NCBI GenBank assembly: GCA_017590115.1
Contig: JAGGNK010008448.1
Span: 3,784,794 to 3,848,793 of the forward strand
DNA: 64,000 bases
Reading direction: 5' to 3'
DNA from: Montifringilla adamsi
Taxonomy: Eukaryota; Chordata; Aves; Passeriformes; Passeridae
How positions within the stretch are numbered: position 1 is the first letter of the stretch; each line of letters starts with the position of its first letter. The notes under the pieces were generated by a model. It was not told where the DNA came from. It saw only the letters and a list, made by a program, of their open reading frames with translations, and searched no databases. Positions 1-10,895 of the stretch are shown here, piece by piece. Made by a program: the position numbers and the translations under genes.

Positions 1-996
1 TAGGAATTTCCTTTTTCATCCTTTTATTACAGAAGGGAAAGACAAAGGAAAGTGTTAGGAAATTTACTTTCTCTTTTCTGCAAATCTCATTATTTTAAAT
101 GGAAAAAGAAGCAAAGACATCAGAACCAGAATATCTGCTAGAGCTGCATAAGGACTAGCAAGTATAAGAATATGCCAGGTAACTTTTAATTTAACAACAG
201 CTGGCATTAGTTTTGTACACATTAAGACATGAAAATAAACACCAAACATCTACGATTGGCATCAAGTCACTTTCTGATGTTCGTATCTCCAATGCTCTTC
301 CTCAGGTATACTTGGGGTCCACAAAAACAGGTCCTCAACCCCTGAAACCTTTATGCGACCCTCCCAGCACTAGTGCTAAAGAAAGGAAAGGAAAGCAAAG
401 GAAAGCTTTATTCACAGAAAAAGAACCCATAAAACCACAACTGATGTCTTACTGCTCCCACTGGACAGACTTAATATTCTTACCAGTCTCCCGACATTAA
501 GGGAAAGAAGTATTGACCTTCCCTCCACAAGACCCTTACATGACACGGCCCAGGCAAAGAGCAGATTTACTTTCCAAGAGCCTATTGTTTACCAAACAGG
601 GAGGGATAAAGAAAAAAACCCTCAGATATTATTCTCACACACACCAGCAGTTTAACAGCTACCTGAATATCCGGTGTCGTAACTCCCACAGCCTGACTGT
701 GTTTTCTAAGCACCATGTAATCCAAATTCCTTTAGAAGTTGTAATACCATACTTTCAAGAGTTACTTGAAGCATGACGTGACCAAATTTTGCTATTCTCC
801 CTTTATCACCTTGCTATAGGTGAGATGCTGCGTGACTGCATCAGGGACTTCACTAAAACAAAACTCTAAAGATGAAAATGTTGGTACAACAGAATTCATG
901 AATGCCTTCCCAATAAAAAAGCTTTATAATGATGACATCAATTACTGAGAGATTAACACGTTGTTTTATTCCAGTGGAGAGCAGGTTTCTATTTAC
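1..996. other. presumed ADGRA3-like intron 1, distal part
   Basis: AT-rich sequence to the left of the exon-like segment at 997-1143. If the first exon at 10.4-10.6 kb is correctly assigned, this is intron sequence on the minus strand. I saw no splice-flanked coding segment with recognisable leucine-rich-repeat residues, so exon 2 of the gene is probably beyond the left edge. The open frame of 997-1143 runs on without a stop down to 853, so the segment could instead be a terminal exon ending there. The short open frames here look like chance. Confidence 0.4.
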
Positions 997-1143
997 GCAT
1001 TTTGACTGCTTCCTTTCCTGCATCCCCTGTGCAGTATGGATAGAAAAATGTGTCTTTTCCAAAATTTGCACATATTTGTCAACTGTTATCTGAGCTGACA
1101 AATAGCCATATTTCTCAGCCATAGCAGAGAGCCGTTCATTAAC
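997..1143 (-). other. candidate unrecognised 147-nt exon in intron 1
   Basis: On the minus strand the segment is preceded by an AG acceptor (positions 1145-1144, weak pyrimidine tract). It is followed by a GTAAAT donor-like sequence starting at 996. It is exactly 147 nt, so it is symmetric, and reads 49 codons beginning VNERLSAMAEKYGYLSAQ. The reading frame closes with a stop codon overlapping the acceptor, so openness starts just where splicing would place it. The peptide is polar, helical-looking and not repeat-like. I do not recognise it, and it does not resemble the LRR, Ig, GAIN or 7TM parts of ADGRA proteins. It could be an exon of a nested or alternative transcript, a relic exon, or chance. 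The frame stays open beyond the donor to 853, so a terminal exon is also possible. Confidence 0.3.
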
Positions 1144-4100
1144 CTAATTTAAGATAAAGATTCATGATAATGATGGGAATAATACTAGCTGTGTCACAGA
1201 ATAAATGGATACAGCCCCTTAAGCTTAGATTTGCTAATGTAAACTTTCGTTTTATGGCTCAAGAACTGCATGGGGAGTAACAGCAAACATTAAGATTTCA
1301 TCTTTACCACTATAATTATTTGTGTTACACACATTTCAGAGTTTTTCACAGTTGCAATGCTGTTTGAATGTTGCCACAAAGGTGTAAGGAAAACTGGATA
1401 TTAGACTTTTCCCTTCTAAACAATATGCAATGCTAAGGATGGAAAACAACTTTGATCACTGTGACTGTTCCCTCTGATCAGCAGTGGCAGCTATGGTGGG
1501 TCAATATAGAATCACTGCTTGACACAACCACATTCAGACCTCTCTACTCCACTAGCTGCAGTTTTAATGAAAAGATCTAAGGAGAGAGAGTTAGAGATAA
1601 AAAGATTGTTCTTGTTTCTAAGTTGTCTAATAGGATCAACTCCATCTGCCTGGCCCCAATTCCAGGCACGGCTGAACTCCAGGACTTAATTCAGATCTCT
1701 CTAAGGACCCACATCCTCGCTTATTTCAGTTCCACTCAAGGAGTTCAGAAGAGAAGGGTAAAATGAGTCAAGGATCAAAGGTGATGAGGGAAGATGTAAT
1801 AGAGGGTTTTAGAAAAGCAAAAGAAACTGGGAAGTCATGCAAGACTAAAGAAGTGGTGGAGACCGTGAGCTGAAAGCAGAGGCTGCAGCACAAGGCAGAG
1901 AAATTGCAGAGACTGGCACAGAAATTCAGCACAGCAGAGGACCAAGAGCAGAGCTGATGAGGAGGGAGATGGGTTCTTTACTTTTTTAGAAATGCACTGG
2001 CAGTCTGCTATTCGTATAATCAGCGAACATAAACAAGATGCAGATGAGAAGAAAAAAGAGGCAGAAGTATAAACAATAACAGGAGTTAAAAAGGAAAGTG
2101 TAGAATTGAAAGATTCTGGGAATGCGACAGATGGGACAAAGTAAAGAGGATAGACCATGGAAAACAAAGAACTAAGAATTTTTCTTAGCAGTGCAAAGTT
2201 CCCCAGATAGGACACACGTTAATATATAAAAATTCATGAGTTAGGAGTCCACAGGAGTTAGGAGTGCTGGCAAATTTTATTCCTCAGAATTGATAATACT
2301 TTTGTTTTGCTTCTCCCTCTCTCTTAAATGCTTGTAGGTTTCAAGTTGTGCCAGATTGCGCCAGCACATTTCATCAGAGAAATCTTACCTGACACTTCAG
2401 TATGCTTCCTGTGAAAATTCCATGAAAACTAATCTGATAATAACGTTCCTCACCAACAGGTTATGATCTCCTTCCACCCCTCCTCTCTCAAAGAAATTGG
2501 TACCATGCACATTAATTTCTAATGCAAATATAAACACAAATGTTGCCAGGGAACTATGAATATACAATAATGTTATGTTCAATTCTGCTGTTATGTTTTT
2601 CTTCACATTTTCCAGGCTTGATTTTGTTATTACTAGTTTTAACCTTATTTTCCATTCTATGAAGCAGCCTGTTCTTTTCTCAAGTCACAGTACACATAAA
2701 ACCTTTACCTTCGCAATTAATACTTTTGATTATAAAACATGAGTTCTCTGGGACAGGCAATCTCATAACATAAAGAGAAAGGTTTTATGAAGAGACATCA
2801 TCTTCACTGCTATTAATTCTTCAATAAACAAGGAGAATCATAAATGTTCATAATTTAGAGACCTTGACTTACCAGGTTATTTGAAAGCCATAATGATACC
2901 TTAATAACATAGAAAATCCATTAAACCTCATGTGTGTTGTACCAAACCTACAGAAGAAGTGCAGAAAACACAGACCAGTGTCCCTCCATCCTCGTAAGTT
3001 TTGATGAATAGCAAAGGCAAGCTTAAATACAAGTTTAAAATAATTTGCTTATTTATGCACAGCTATCAACAAATCCAGATTCAATATGATATAGGAATCA
3101 ATCTCAGGTTTTTGCAAAGACTTACAGGTCTGTGAGCATAACACCCATAAACCCCTGTGTGCTTGTCTTATTGGCAGAACTGTTTATGCATTTGACAAAC
3201 TGCTGTTCAGATAAGATGATATCCAACTAAGTACAGAAAAGAAACTGTCAACAACTCTGCAAGACTGTAACAGAAATTGCAAAACCAGAGCTTTCATGAC
3301 TAACCATAACTTCAGAATAGTCTCAAATCAGTCCCAGGCATGAAAACACAGTTGGAACTGATTTTAAGAGAAGGGTGAAGAATGGCATGTTGCCACAAGA
3401 ATAAGAACAAAGCCTAAACTGTGCTCCCTATATTACATAATTGCTAAAGTAGAGGAAAAAATGTTAATATTACAGATAATTCAGAGGTTTTAGCCAAATT
3501 ATATTTGACAAGTCTAGAACTAGACAGCAAACTTTTAACTGATAGAAAATAATCACAGTTGACTGGATAAGTACATACTTAAACTTTTCATGGTTTATAT
3601 GCTTGTATTGCTGTGAGGGTTTGGATATTCCATTAGAAACATGGAAAGGGAGGAAGCTTAGAATCAGTAGGCTATTTTTCCACAAAAATATAAATCAAAA
3701 GGCATAAATAGCAATTCTTGAAAGCATGCATCCATATTATTGAGTAGTGAAAACCAAGCTGGTGAAAGCTCTGGCTCTCAGACGTGCATGAACAAAGGGT
3801 GTAAGGTGCAGATATACAAATGTGTGCTTCCAATTGGCTGCTAGAGCAGAAGTTCTGCCTTGGTAAAGGTACTCTGCCCTTTAACTTTCAGATTTATGGC
3901 AGCTCTGTATTATAAAACCAAGGCAAAAGACATCAGTGAGGAAAGTAGGGATGCATAAACTGGAACATGGCTGAATCCAATAGTGGCAAAATTTGTGATG
4001 ACAGAGGGTCTCAAATAGGGAGAAACTTTTCAAAAAAACATAGTTTTTCTTTGGCTATTTCTGCCCAGAAAGTTTCTGGGTCTGTTTTAACAGCAAAGTA

Positions 4101-4424
4101 ATAAATGGTCTTCTAGCATCACAAGGGTTAATGTGATTCTGCTGTTATAAGGCATCTATCATTTAAATATTTGTGATTTTAAAACACTGAGGATGCAGAA
4201 AAAGGACGCTATATATAAAATTCTAAACCTTTGGAGTTTCCTTTTAATAACACTGTTGGGACCCCTTCTTTCTGGACCTTCCCACTTTCACCTCTCTCCT
4301 AACTACTTCACCACTCCGTACTCTTCACCTCACCTTGTATTTTATTATACTGTCAGGATATTTAGAAGGGAACAAGGAAAGAAAAATATACTTTGAGAAA
4401 TGTTCCAGGATGCCTTAAAACAAA

Positions 4425-4474
4425 AATAAAATTTGAAAAAAACTTTAAAAATAAAAACAAAAACAAAAAAAAAA
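4425..4474. repeat. A-rich low-complexity tract
   Basis: Interrupted A-rich sequence of AAAAT and AAAAC units within the presumed intron. It has no target-site duplication that I can see and no retroposed gene body next to it, so it is listed as simple low-complexity DNA. Confidence 0.7.
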
Positions 4475-7400
4475 GGCATCACATTTTCAAATCTTTTAAG
4501 AACAATCCATTTTAAGGGATGACAGTACTTTGGTCCCAAGGGCCAGCAATTCATACAGCTTCATATAAAGGCAGATTCCATATACACAAATCACCTTCTC
4601 TCTGGCACCAACTCACTGCAAGAGATGCAAATACATACACTTCAGAAACTAATTTCTGTGGCACATATCTTTAGATCAATAAAATTAAATAGATTTTATG
4701 AATATTAGGTGAACATATAAAAAAAAAAAAGATAAGAGAGCAAATAAGACATACAAAATCTCTTCCTGTTTAAGGCAAACAAGACCAGCAGCCAGACAAC
4801 TGACAAATTATACTGTATCATAAAACCTCAGCTTCGTTTAGAACTTCTCAATAGGTATCAGATCATATACTCACATTATAAAACTCCCTTCCCACATGCA
4901 TTGCTCTCCCCCTGGCTATCCTCACCAGTTTATTTTTACCTCTAGAATGAAACTAAGTGAAAGATCACAATACTGCAAATTTCCTAGTATGCAACAAAAA
5001 TAAGACTTGATTTCTACATTAAACTACCAAATTAATGAACTGTTCAATACTGTGAAATTATTTTATTTGTTTCCAGATATTCTTATCCCATCCTCTTACA
5101 GAAACTGCTTTCCTCAAAAAAAGTTACACTGGAGGACGTAAAAGCACCAGGATGATATATGGCACTGTTTTAACTCATTGCCTTTACAGTTTAATAATAA
5201 TAGAGAAAGAAACTTCAGGATGACTCATATACTTTTAAAAAGTTATGGTATATGGTAACTATTAAAGTAGCATTTATTGTATTTTGAACATTATTTGCTA
5301 TGAGAGTTCAATTTTCCATAGCAGAATTTTTTTCATACTGCTCTTGGGTTACCATTTCCAGTGATGCCAAATGCATCAGTTTCACCCAAAAAAGTCACCA
5401 TTTGGAAGTGTTGGAAGTGGTCACACTACTAGTATTTTTCAAGTGCAGGTATATCCTTGTCAGAAAAAAACAAAAAGAAAATAAAATATGATATGGCCAC
5501 TCCAGATTAATACATAAAATGTATTATCAAGGAAGATTAGACTAATATTTGAGCAATATTTGAAGACTTTTCATCACTAGAACTTTTATCTTCTCCATAC
5601 TACACTGTCCCCAACCATCTGTCTCAGACCTTCCAAGTCTTTGGTGTATTTTATGTAGGCTTCCCTATTAAGTTTCTTCCACAAACTGGGTTTTTTCCTT
5701 TTCTTTATTTAAGAGTTTCAGAGAAAGCATGTATAAATATGTATACACATATCAATAATGAAGCAGGAAACCTGTTTCTTTTTCTTTTTTCCCTGCCACT
5801 TTGAGCGAACACAGTAAGCTAACCAAGGTGAAAACGTTTGCAAAAACCTTTATAGCAAGAATGACCCTACCTTCTTTAATAATGCTCTTATTTACAAATT
5901 AGCAATGCTGTGTTAGGTGCCAAATCAATAAAGAAGAATATATGTGTTTCAAGACATGGAAATAAAACTACTGAATGATATTTTTTGTTCAGTCTTTCTT
6001 CAACTCTGTTTGCTTTGGCTAGCTTAAGCGCTAAACTCTTTGGGACATAACATTTTTGTGATCTATTTTTAAAACAAGATGCTTATATCAAATAAACCAT
6101 ATTGATATATCCTAAACTGAAAATAGGCATGTAAAAGATCAGACCAGGCATGAAAAAAACACAGTAATATAATAACACTGAAAAAATTCCAGTGGGCATG
6201 ATATAAATGAATGTGACATAAAAGTAATTTTGGGACAGAGAAAAGTGTGGCAATGCTGCTTTCAGAAGAGTATTTAATGTTTGTGAAGTGCTTTGAAGAT
6301 GAACACCCTTCATACATATTATGGCTATGGATTACCATTGGAGTGATGTAGCCTCACTCTGAAATTGAGAACCTGAGGAATTTGAGACAACCTCCAATTC
6401 AAAGTCAGAAGAAATGCTTAGACATAAAAAGTATGAAGAATCTGATATGATAAAGAATTTATATAAGCCTTACACTACCATAAATTTTCTCCATTTCTAT
6501 CAGGAGAGTTTAAAATTACAACTTTCAATAGGTGTATCTGTGGGTAAAATTTGTAAAAATATCAACCATTGGTATACATCTTACACTTCCTTTGAATTGA
6601 GGGAGGGAAAAAAAAAGTGATGCTACTATCAGAAACTGATGGCATTTATAACTTCAAAGTATATTCTGCCCAGTGATACCTAGTGATAAGTACTGAACTG
6701 AGAACTTCCAACATTAAAAGCATAAAGTTTTTAACATTATTTGACAAGAAAGAGTTTGTAAGCAACCTACCAATATACTGTCCAGTAGAGAATCCAATCT
6801 CCTAATTCCCAAAATTTTAAACTGCAGAAGTTTCACATTATAAAAAGCAGCAAAACAACTTCTCCACACAGCCCAAATTTCAGCAGTCAAAAAGTTTACA
6901 ACTAATTTTTCCATCAGCATAGAAGAGACAGAAGATTGCTAATAGTCTCATTCCCTAGAGTTACATTTTAACAACCCAATCACACTGATTTTAAAAATGT
7001 AAAATATTGGTTTCGTACAAGAATTCCCAAGTATTCAACCACAGAGTCTAAAATGAGAAAACTACGTTATCCTGAAGTGATATGACTCCTCCTTGTTGGG
7101 TCTACACTTCAGTGCCTACTGAGAGTGAAATGGTGAGAGAAGATCCCATAAATTAGTGATTCAACAGCTGTATTCTTCATGAAAGGGCAAAAAAAAAAGT
7201 AATTCCCTTTCTCCACCCTGTCCCAAAATACAAAGCAAGAGATGCGTGTTGCAAATCCATAAGGACTAGAATCGTTTTTAACAAGACACGTGCAAATACT
7301 TTGTGAAGCTACAGCTAAGATTTTACTTTTGATCCACATCAAGCACATGAATCCTGTTTCCAAAACAGTAAAATACCAAATAAAGACAGTGAAACAGAGT

Positions 7401-7876
7401 CCAGAACAAGGAGGTTTTTTGTTTGGTTTGGGTTTTAATATAAAATAAAGAGGAGAGAATAGGTGCTTTATCAGCTTATATTTTGATTTTATTTCTAGTA
7501 TGATTATCATCGCGAGCATTTAGACAGTACTGAATAGCTCTAGTGTTCAAATTATTTCAAAGAAACTCTGCAGGCTTCCCCACCTCATAATCTGAAAATA
7601 ATTGGTCCAAACATGTCAAGAATAAGAATTTCTTCAGTGATTCACACTAGTTTGTAGCCACTTTGAGTGACTGTGTCAGAAGTATTCCTAGTAGCAATAG
7701 TTCAGTTCTTATACACCATAGAGCCTAAACTATCAAACTCAGACAAGACCCACGGTCACTTAGGTGAAAGAACCAAAGCCACAAAACTCAAGCTTCAATT
7801 AAGCTACCAAGTCATAACTTCTAAATTTGCTGATAAGTAATTACTCTGCTGATCTGTATTATATACATATAATTAA

Positions 7877-7915
7877 ATACTTATCTGCTGATAAGTATTA
7901 CTCAGTATTACTGAG
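7877..7915. repeat. two adjacent perfect hairpins
   Basis: The first inverted repeat has 9-base arms (ATACTTATC at 7,877-7,885 and its complement at 7,890-7,898) around a TGCT loop. Two bases later a second has 7-base arms (CTCAGTA at 7,901-7,907 and TACTGAG at 7,909-7,915) around one base. A related unit, GCTGATAAGTAATTACTC, occurs just upstream from about 7,829, which suggests local duplication. No function is evident. It is too short for a typical microRNA precursor. Confidence 0.6.
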
Positions 7916-10158
7916 CATGTAAATGAGATGTTACATATCTGAATGGCTTAAGAGATAGAGGAAATTCTCTTCCATCTCCACAGAGCAGTTACCAGAGTTT
8001 GGCACTGATCTTGCCTTCCAAAAGATCATAGCACTAGAGAAACAGCATCCCTATATAATGAATAATCTGCCCCAAACCCCACAAAATGTTTATTACATTG
8101 TTTCATTACAGTATTTTTGCATCTGAACGTATATTCTTTTACTCACCTCTATATTTCTTAATTGTTAAACCAATCCAAAAGGTTATGTTCCATATGTTAA
8201 AGCTCTCTTTCTCTCTGTGGGCCCATAAAACTGAATGGAAGCAGTCAGCATCTAACAGAATATTCTCTTTTGCCTGCATCTCTTATTCCGCTACATAAAC
8301 AAATATAAGAGCACTAATACTTGAGCTCATTATCATTATTTTTTACAGCTGGCCAAATCCCACAAGTGTAACTTAATTAATAAAAACCAGTTTCACCTGG
8401 AAAATCTTTGACATATTCAATCAAATTTCCACCTGTATGTTCTAGGGACTGAAAACTACTAATACAGATTTTAAATTTTTTTTTTTTTTGCTTTTTTACC
8501 TTCAATATTTAGCCTTAAATTTACTCCTGGGAAAGAAGAAAAATTTTCAAAAATGATATGAGAGACTGTAAGAGGAGAAGGGATACGTTTATGTGATACA
8601 TAGTACTGTACTTGTCCATATGAAATAAAAAAAAACCCAAAACCTGTATCTTTTTTATATCAACTAGGGCCAACTAATCAGCTCACAGGTCAAGAGGTAT
8701 ATGCAATTAATTTTAAAAAAATATAGTGCAGTGCCTTTCTAATGAGTTTTGAGCAAGTGTTACCTGAAATGAATGTGTTTAGGTTGATAGGATCAAGTTT
8801 GCTACTGGTGCCTTAAATCATATGTATAAGCAAGCAAATCCTCCCACCTACCACTTCAAACACACCACCTCCCCTGTTCATCTTTTCTCACTTCTGTTTC
8901 CAATTCAATTTCTTTTCACTGCAGTGAATACATACTTCTGTTGATCTCATGGTCAGCTGGATTCGTTGACTTGCTGGTACTTACCTCAGCAAAAGTTTCT
9001 TAAAAACCTAAATAAGACTGAGAGTCAATGTTTAAGAGGCAAAACCTTTGCAGACATGCTGAGTATGAGAGTTTCTATAGCTCTTTAACCAAGAGGCAAA
9101 AATAGTTCCTGCCTCCCCAAGATGTCGACATTTTATAATTCTGGTGAGTTTCACCTCTAACTACATAGCCAATTATACAAACTGTAGAAGTAGCAGTGAA
9201 TTTATCACTGAGGTTAAAGCTTATGTTGGTAAGTAATGTCATATTCTAAACCAGCTTATTAAAATTTAGGAGGAAGTGCAATTATTGTCTCTTGTATAGA
9301 AGCAGAACTTTCCTAAATAAATAATCAGCATACAGATAATCAGCATCAAGTCACTCAACAGTTATAGCTAAAACTGAACTGGAGCATACACAGCACATCT
9401 GTACACTTACAGGCACAAGCTCCCCAGATGTTATGAATTACTATCTTTACCAGTTGCCTCCTGAAAGTGTTCACTTAAAGAAAATGCACTGAACAGTGGA
9501 GATGTTCATAGCAGGAATTGTCAACAGAACTAAATTCAACAGTAAAAGATCTGTTGATATGTGTATGATCTAAAGGGTAAGTGTCACAGAGCTATTACTG
9601 CTTGGGTGCATTACAGGGACATTACTTTCAGCTGTACTTGAGGAGACAGTCACAGAAAGTTCTACCACCTTAATTATAAGATACTATTTATTCAAGTTTA
9701 GCTATGTGCAACAGGCAACAAAGTATCATAACCCAATTCCTAGTTTAAAAAAAAACCCAAAAACTGAACACCGTACCTCGAGTCATTTTGAATTACCAGA
9801 CAACTCTGAACGATATTGGAGATTTGAGAGTTTCATACCGTTGTACAGAAACTCATCTTTAAAAAGGAGACATCAAATTCCAAACTTTATTTAGAGGAGA
9901 CGAGAGAGAAAGGGAAAACCAGTTAATGACACAGCACTCCAGGAGGCAGTTCAGCATTACCGATACCATTCATTTATTGCCCGGACCGTGTGAGCCCGTC
10001 CCGTGGCTGGCGAAGAGGTACACCAGGGAGCTCCATCAGTTCTGCTGCCACTGACACCTCCCAAACCGCCGCCCGCAGCAGCGCGCAATTTACACCAGGA
10101 AAGCCCAGCTCGCCCGCTTCGACCCGAACGCCAGCAGGAGTTTCCCAACTGAACGCGA

Positions 10159-10181
10159 ATAAATAAATAAATAAACAAACA
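10159..10181. repeat. (AAAT)n short microsatellite
   Basis: About five tandem AAAT units passing into AAAC, in the first intron just beyond the exon 1 donor, at the edge of the CpG island. Confidence 0.75.
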
Positions 10182-10353
10182 CCCCCAAACTCTCACAGAC
10201 TTGTTCAAAGCAGGGTCAGGGCTGCAGCGGGCACGGGGAGTTCTGCGGGCTCCGGAGCGGCGGGCGCGGGGTCCCCCCGAGCCCCGCGCTCCCCCGCGCC
10301 CCTCTCCCCGGGGCACCCCCCGCCCGCGCCAGGTGCGCGCTGCCCGCGGGCCG

Positions 10354-10360
10354 TACTCAC
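10354..10360 (-). other. splice donor of ADGRA3-like exon 1
   Basis: The minus strand reads TCCCT followed by GTGAGTA, close to the vertebrate donor consensus. It interrupts the leucine codon after NRTVS (phase 2), which makes the following in-frame TGA irrelevant. Confidence 0.8.
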
Positions 10361-10581
10361 AGGGACACGGTGCGGTTGGGCAGCACGGCGGGCTGCAAAG
10401 TTTCCACCAAGTCTCCGCCGGTGCAGACCACTTTGATGCGGAGGGCCGGGCGGCCGGGCCCCTTGGCGCGCTCGGCGGCGCAGAGGCAGCGGTCCACGAT
10501 GAGGTCGGGGCAGTTCCTGCTGCCCCCGCAGAGCCCCAGCGCGGCGGCCAGCAGGCAGAGGCGGGGGCACAGCCCGCGCAT
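10361..10581 (-). CDS. ADGRA3: adhesion GPCR A-type (ADGRA3-like), coding exon 1, partial gene
   Basis: This is the first coding exon, 221 nt, giving 73 codons plus two bases. The start ATG (10,581-10,579) has A at -3 and opens a signal peptide of about 20 residues (MRGLCPRLCLLAAALGL, then CGGS). The mature part is a cysteine-rich LRR N-cap: NCPDL, CLCAAERAKG, KVVCTGGDL, then LPNRTVS. The basic stretch, VVC-x-x-x-(E/D)L and LPN-(R/G)-T-V-(S/T)-L pattern is characteristic of ADGRA2 and ADGRA3. The LPNRTV form favours ADGRA3 (GPR125), a LRR-Ig-GAIN-7TM orphan receptor linked to Wnt/planar polarity signalling. The donor reads GTGAGTA (10,360-10,354) and is phase 2, as is usual for introns between LRR units. 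The rest of the gene lies to the left and exon 2 was not found. An upstream in-frame start cannot be excluded because of the nearby N gap. ADGRA2 is the main alternative. Confidence 0.75.
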
Positions 10582-10621
10582 GCTGAGCCAGCGAGCGGGA
10601 GCCGCCGGCTGCCGCGCCGCG

Positions 10622-10639
10622 NNNNNNNNNNNNNNNNNN
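10622..10639. other. assembly gap (18 N)
   Basis: Eighteen N bases in the most GC-rich part of the island, about 41 bases upstream of the ADGRA3-like ATG. The true gap size is unknown. It may hide 5'UTR, transcription start or extra N-terminal codons. Confidence 0.99.
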
Positions 10640-10883
10640 GGGCCCGGCAGCCGCAGCCCGGAGCGCCCCGAGCGCCGCTACCTGCGCTCGGTGCCCGCGG
10701 CGCTGGCAGCCCCCGGCGCGGCTCCGCGCCCTGGGGCGAACCGGACGGATGCGCCAAGGACGCGCCGCAGACCGAAGAGGCGCGGCCAGCCCGGGCACAG
10801 GGCAGGAAATCGGGAGCTGGAAAAATTGTGTGCGTCGGGAATCTAGTTTTGAAAATAGCCACCTTTGGTGCCGCTCTTGAGAA

Positions 10884-10895
10884 GCACGTGTGCTA
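10884..10895. promoter_or_regulatory. palindromic E-box CACGTG near the promoter
   Basis: CACGTG at 10,885-10,890 lies inside a wider inverted repeat (AGCAC, GT, GTGCT). It sits about 300 bases upstream of the start codon of the minus-strand gene. CACGTG is the binding core for MYC/MAX, USF and CLOCK-type bHLH factors. A six-base match may be chance. Confidence 0.35.

Larger units (their letters stand above)
1144..10353 (-). other. presumed ADGRA3-like intron 1, proximal part
   Basis: About 9.2 kb between the exon-like segment and the donor of exon 1. It is AT-rich with no supported coding exon. A purine-rich patch at about 1,740-2,130 produces a long hydrophobic minus-strand open frame, which I regard as a composition artefact. 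A-rich tracts lie at 4,425-4,474, a T run at 8,477-8,489, and two adjacent short hairpins at 7,877-7,915. First introns of adhesion GPCR genes are often long and hold enhancers, but nothing here identifies one directly. Confidence 0.55.
10010..10830. promoter_or_regulatory. CpG island over ADGRA3-like promoter and exon 1
   Basis: GC content and CpG density rise abruptly here against an AT-rich background on both sides. The stretch includes GC-box-like CCGCCC elements (for example around 10,069) and spans the start codon, the exon 1 donor and the likely transcription start to the right of 10,581. No clear TATA box sits at an appropriate distance, as is usual for CpG-island promoters. The CpG density suggests a constitutively unmethylated, broadly active promoter. 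Open frames on both strands across the island are by-products of GC-rich sequence. The exact transcription start cannot be set, partly because of the N run. Confidence 0.85.

Noticed and set aside
1835..2215. 126-codon hydrophobic minus frame resembling a membrane protein
   Set aside because: The opposite strand is purine-rich, which yields Leu/Ser/Phe/Cys-rich translations by composition. There are no splice sites or family motifs.
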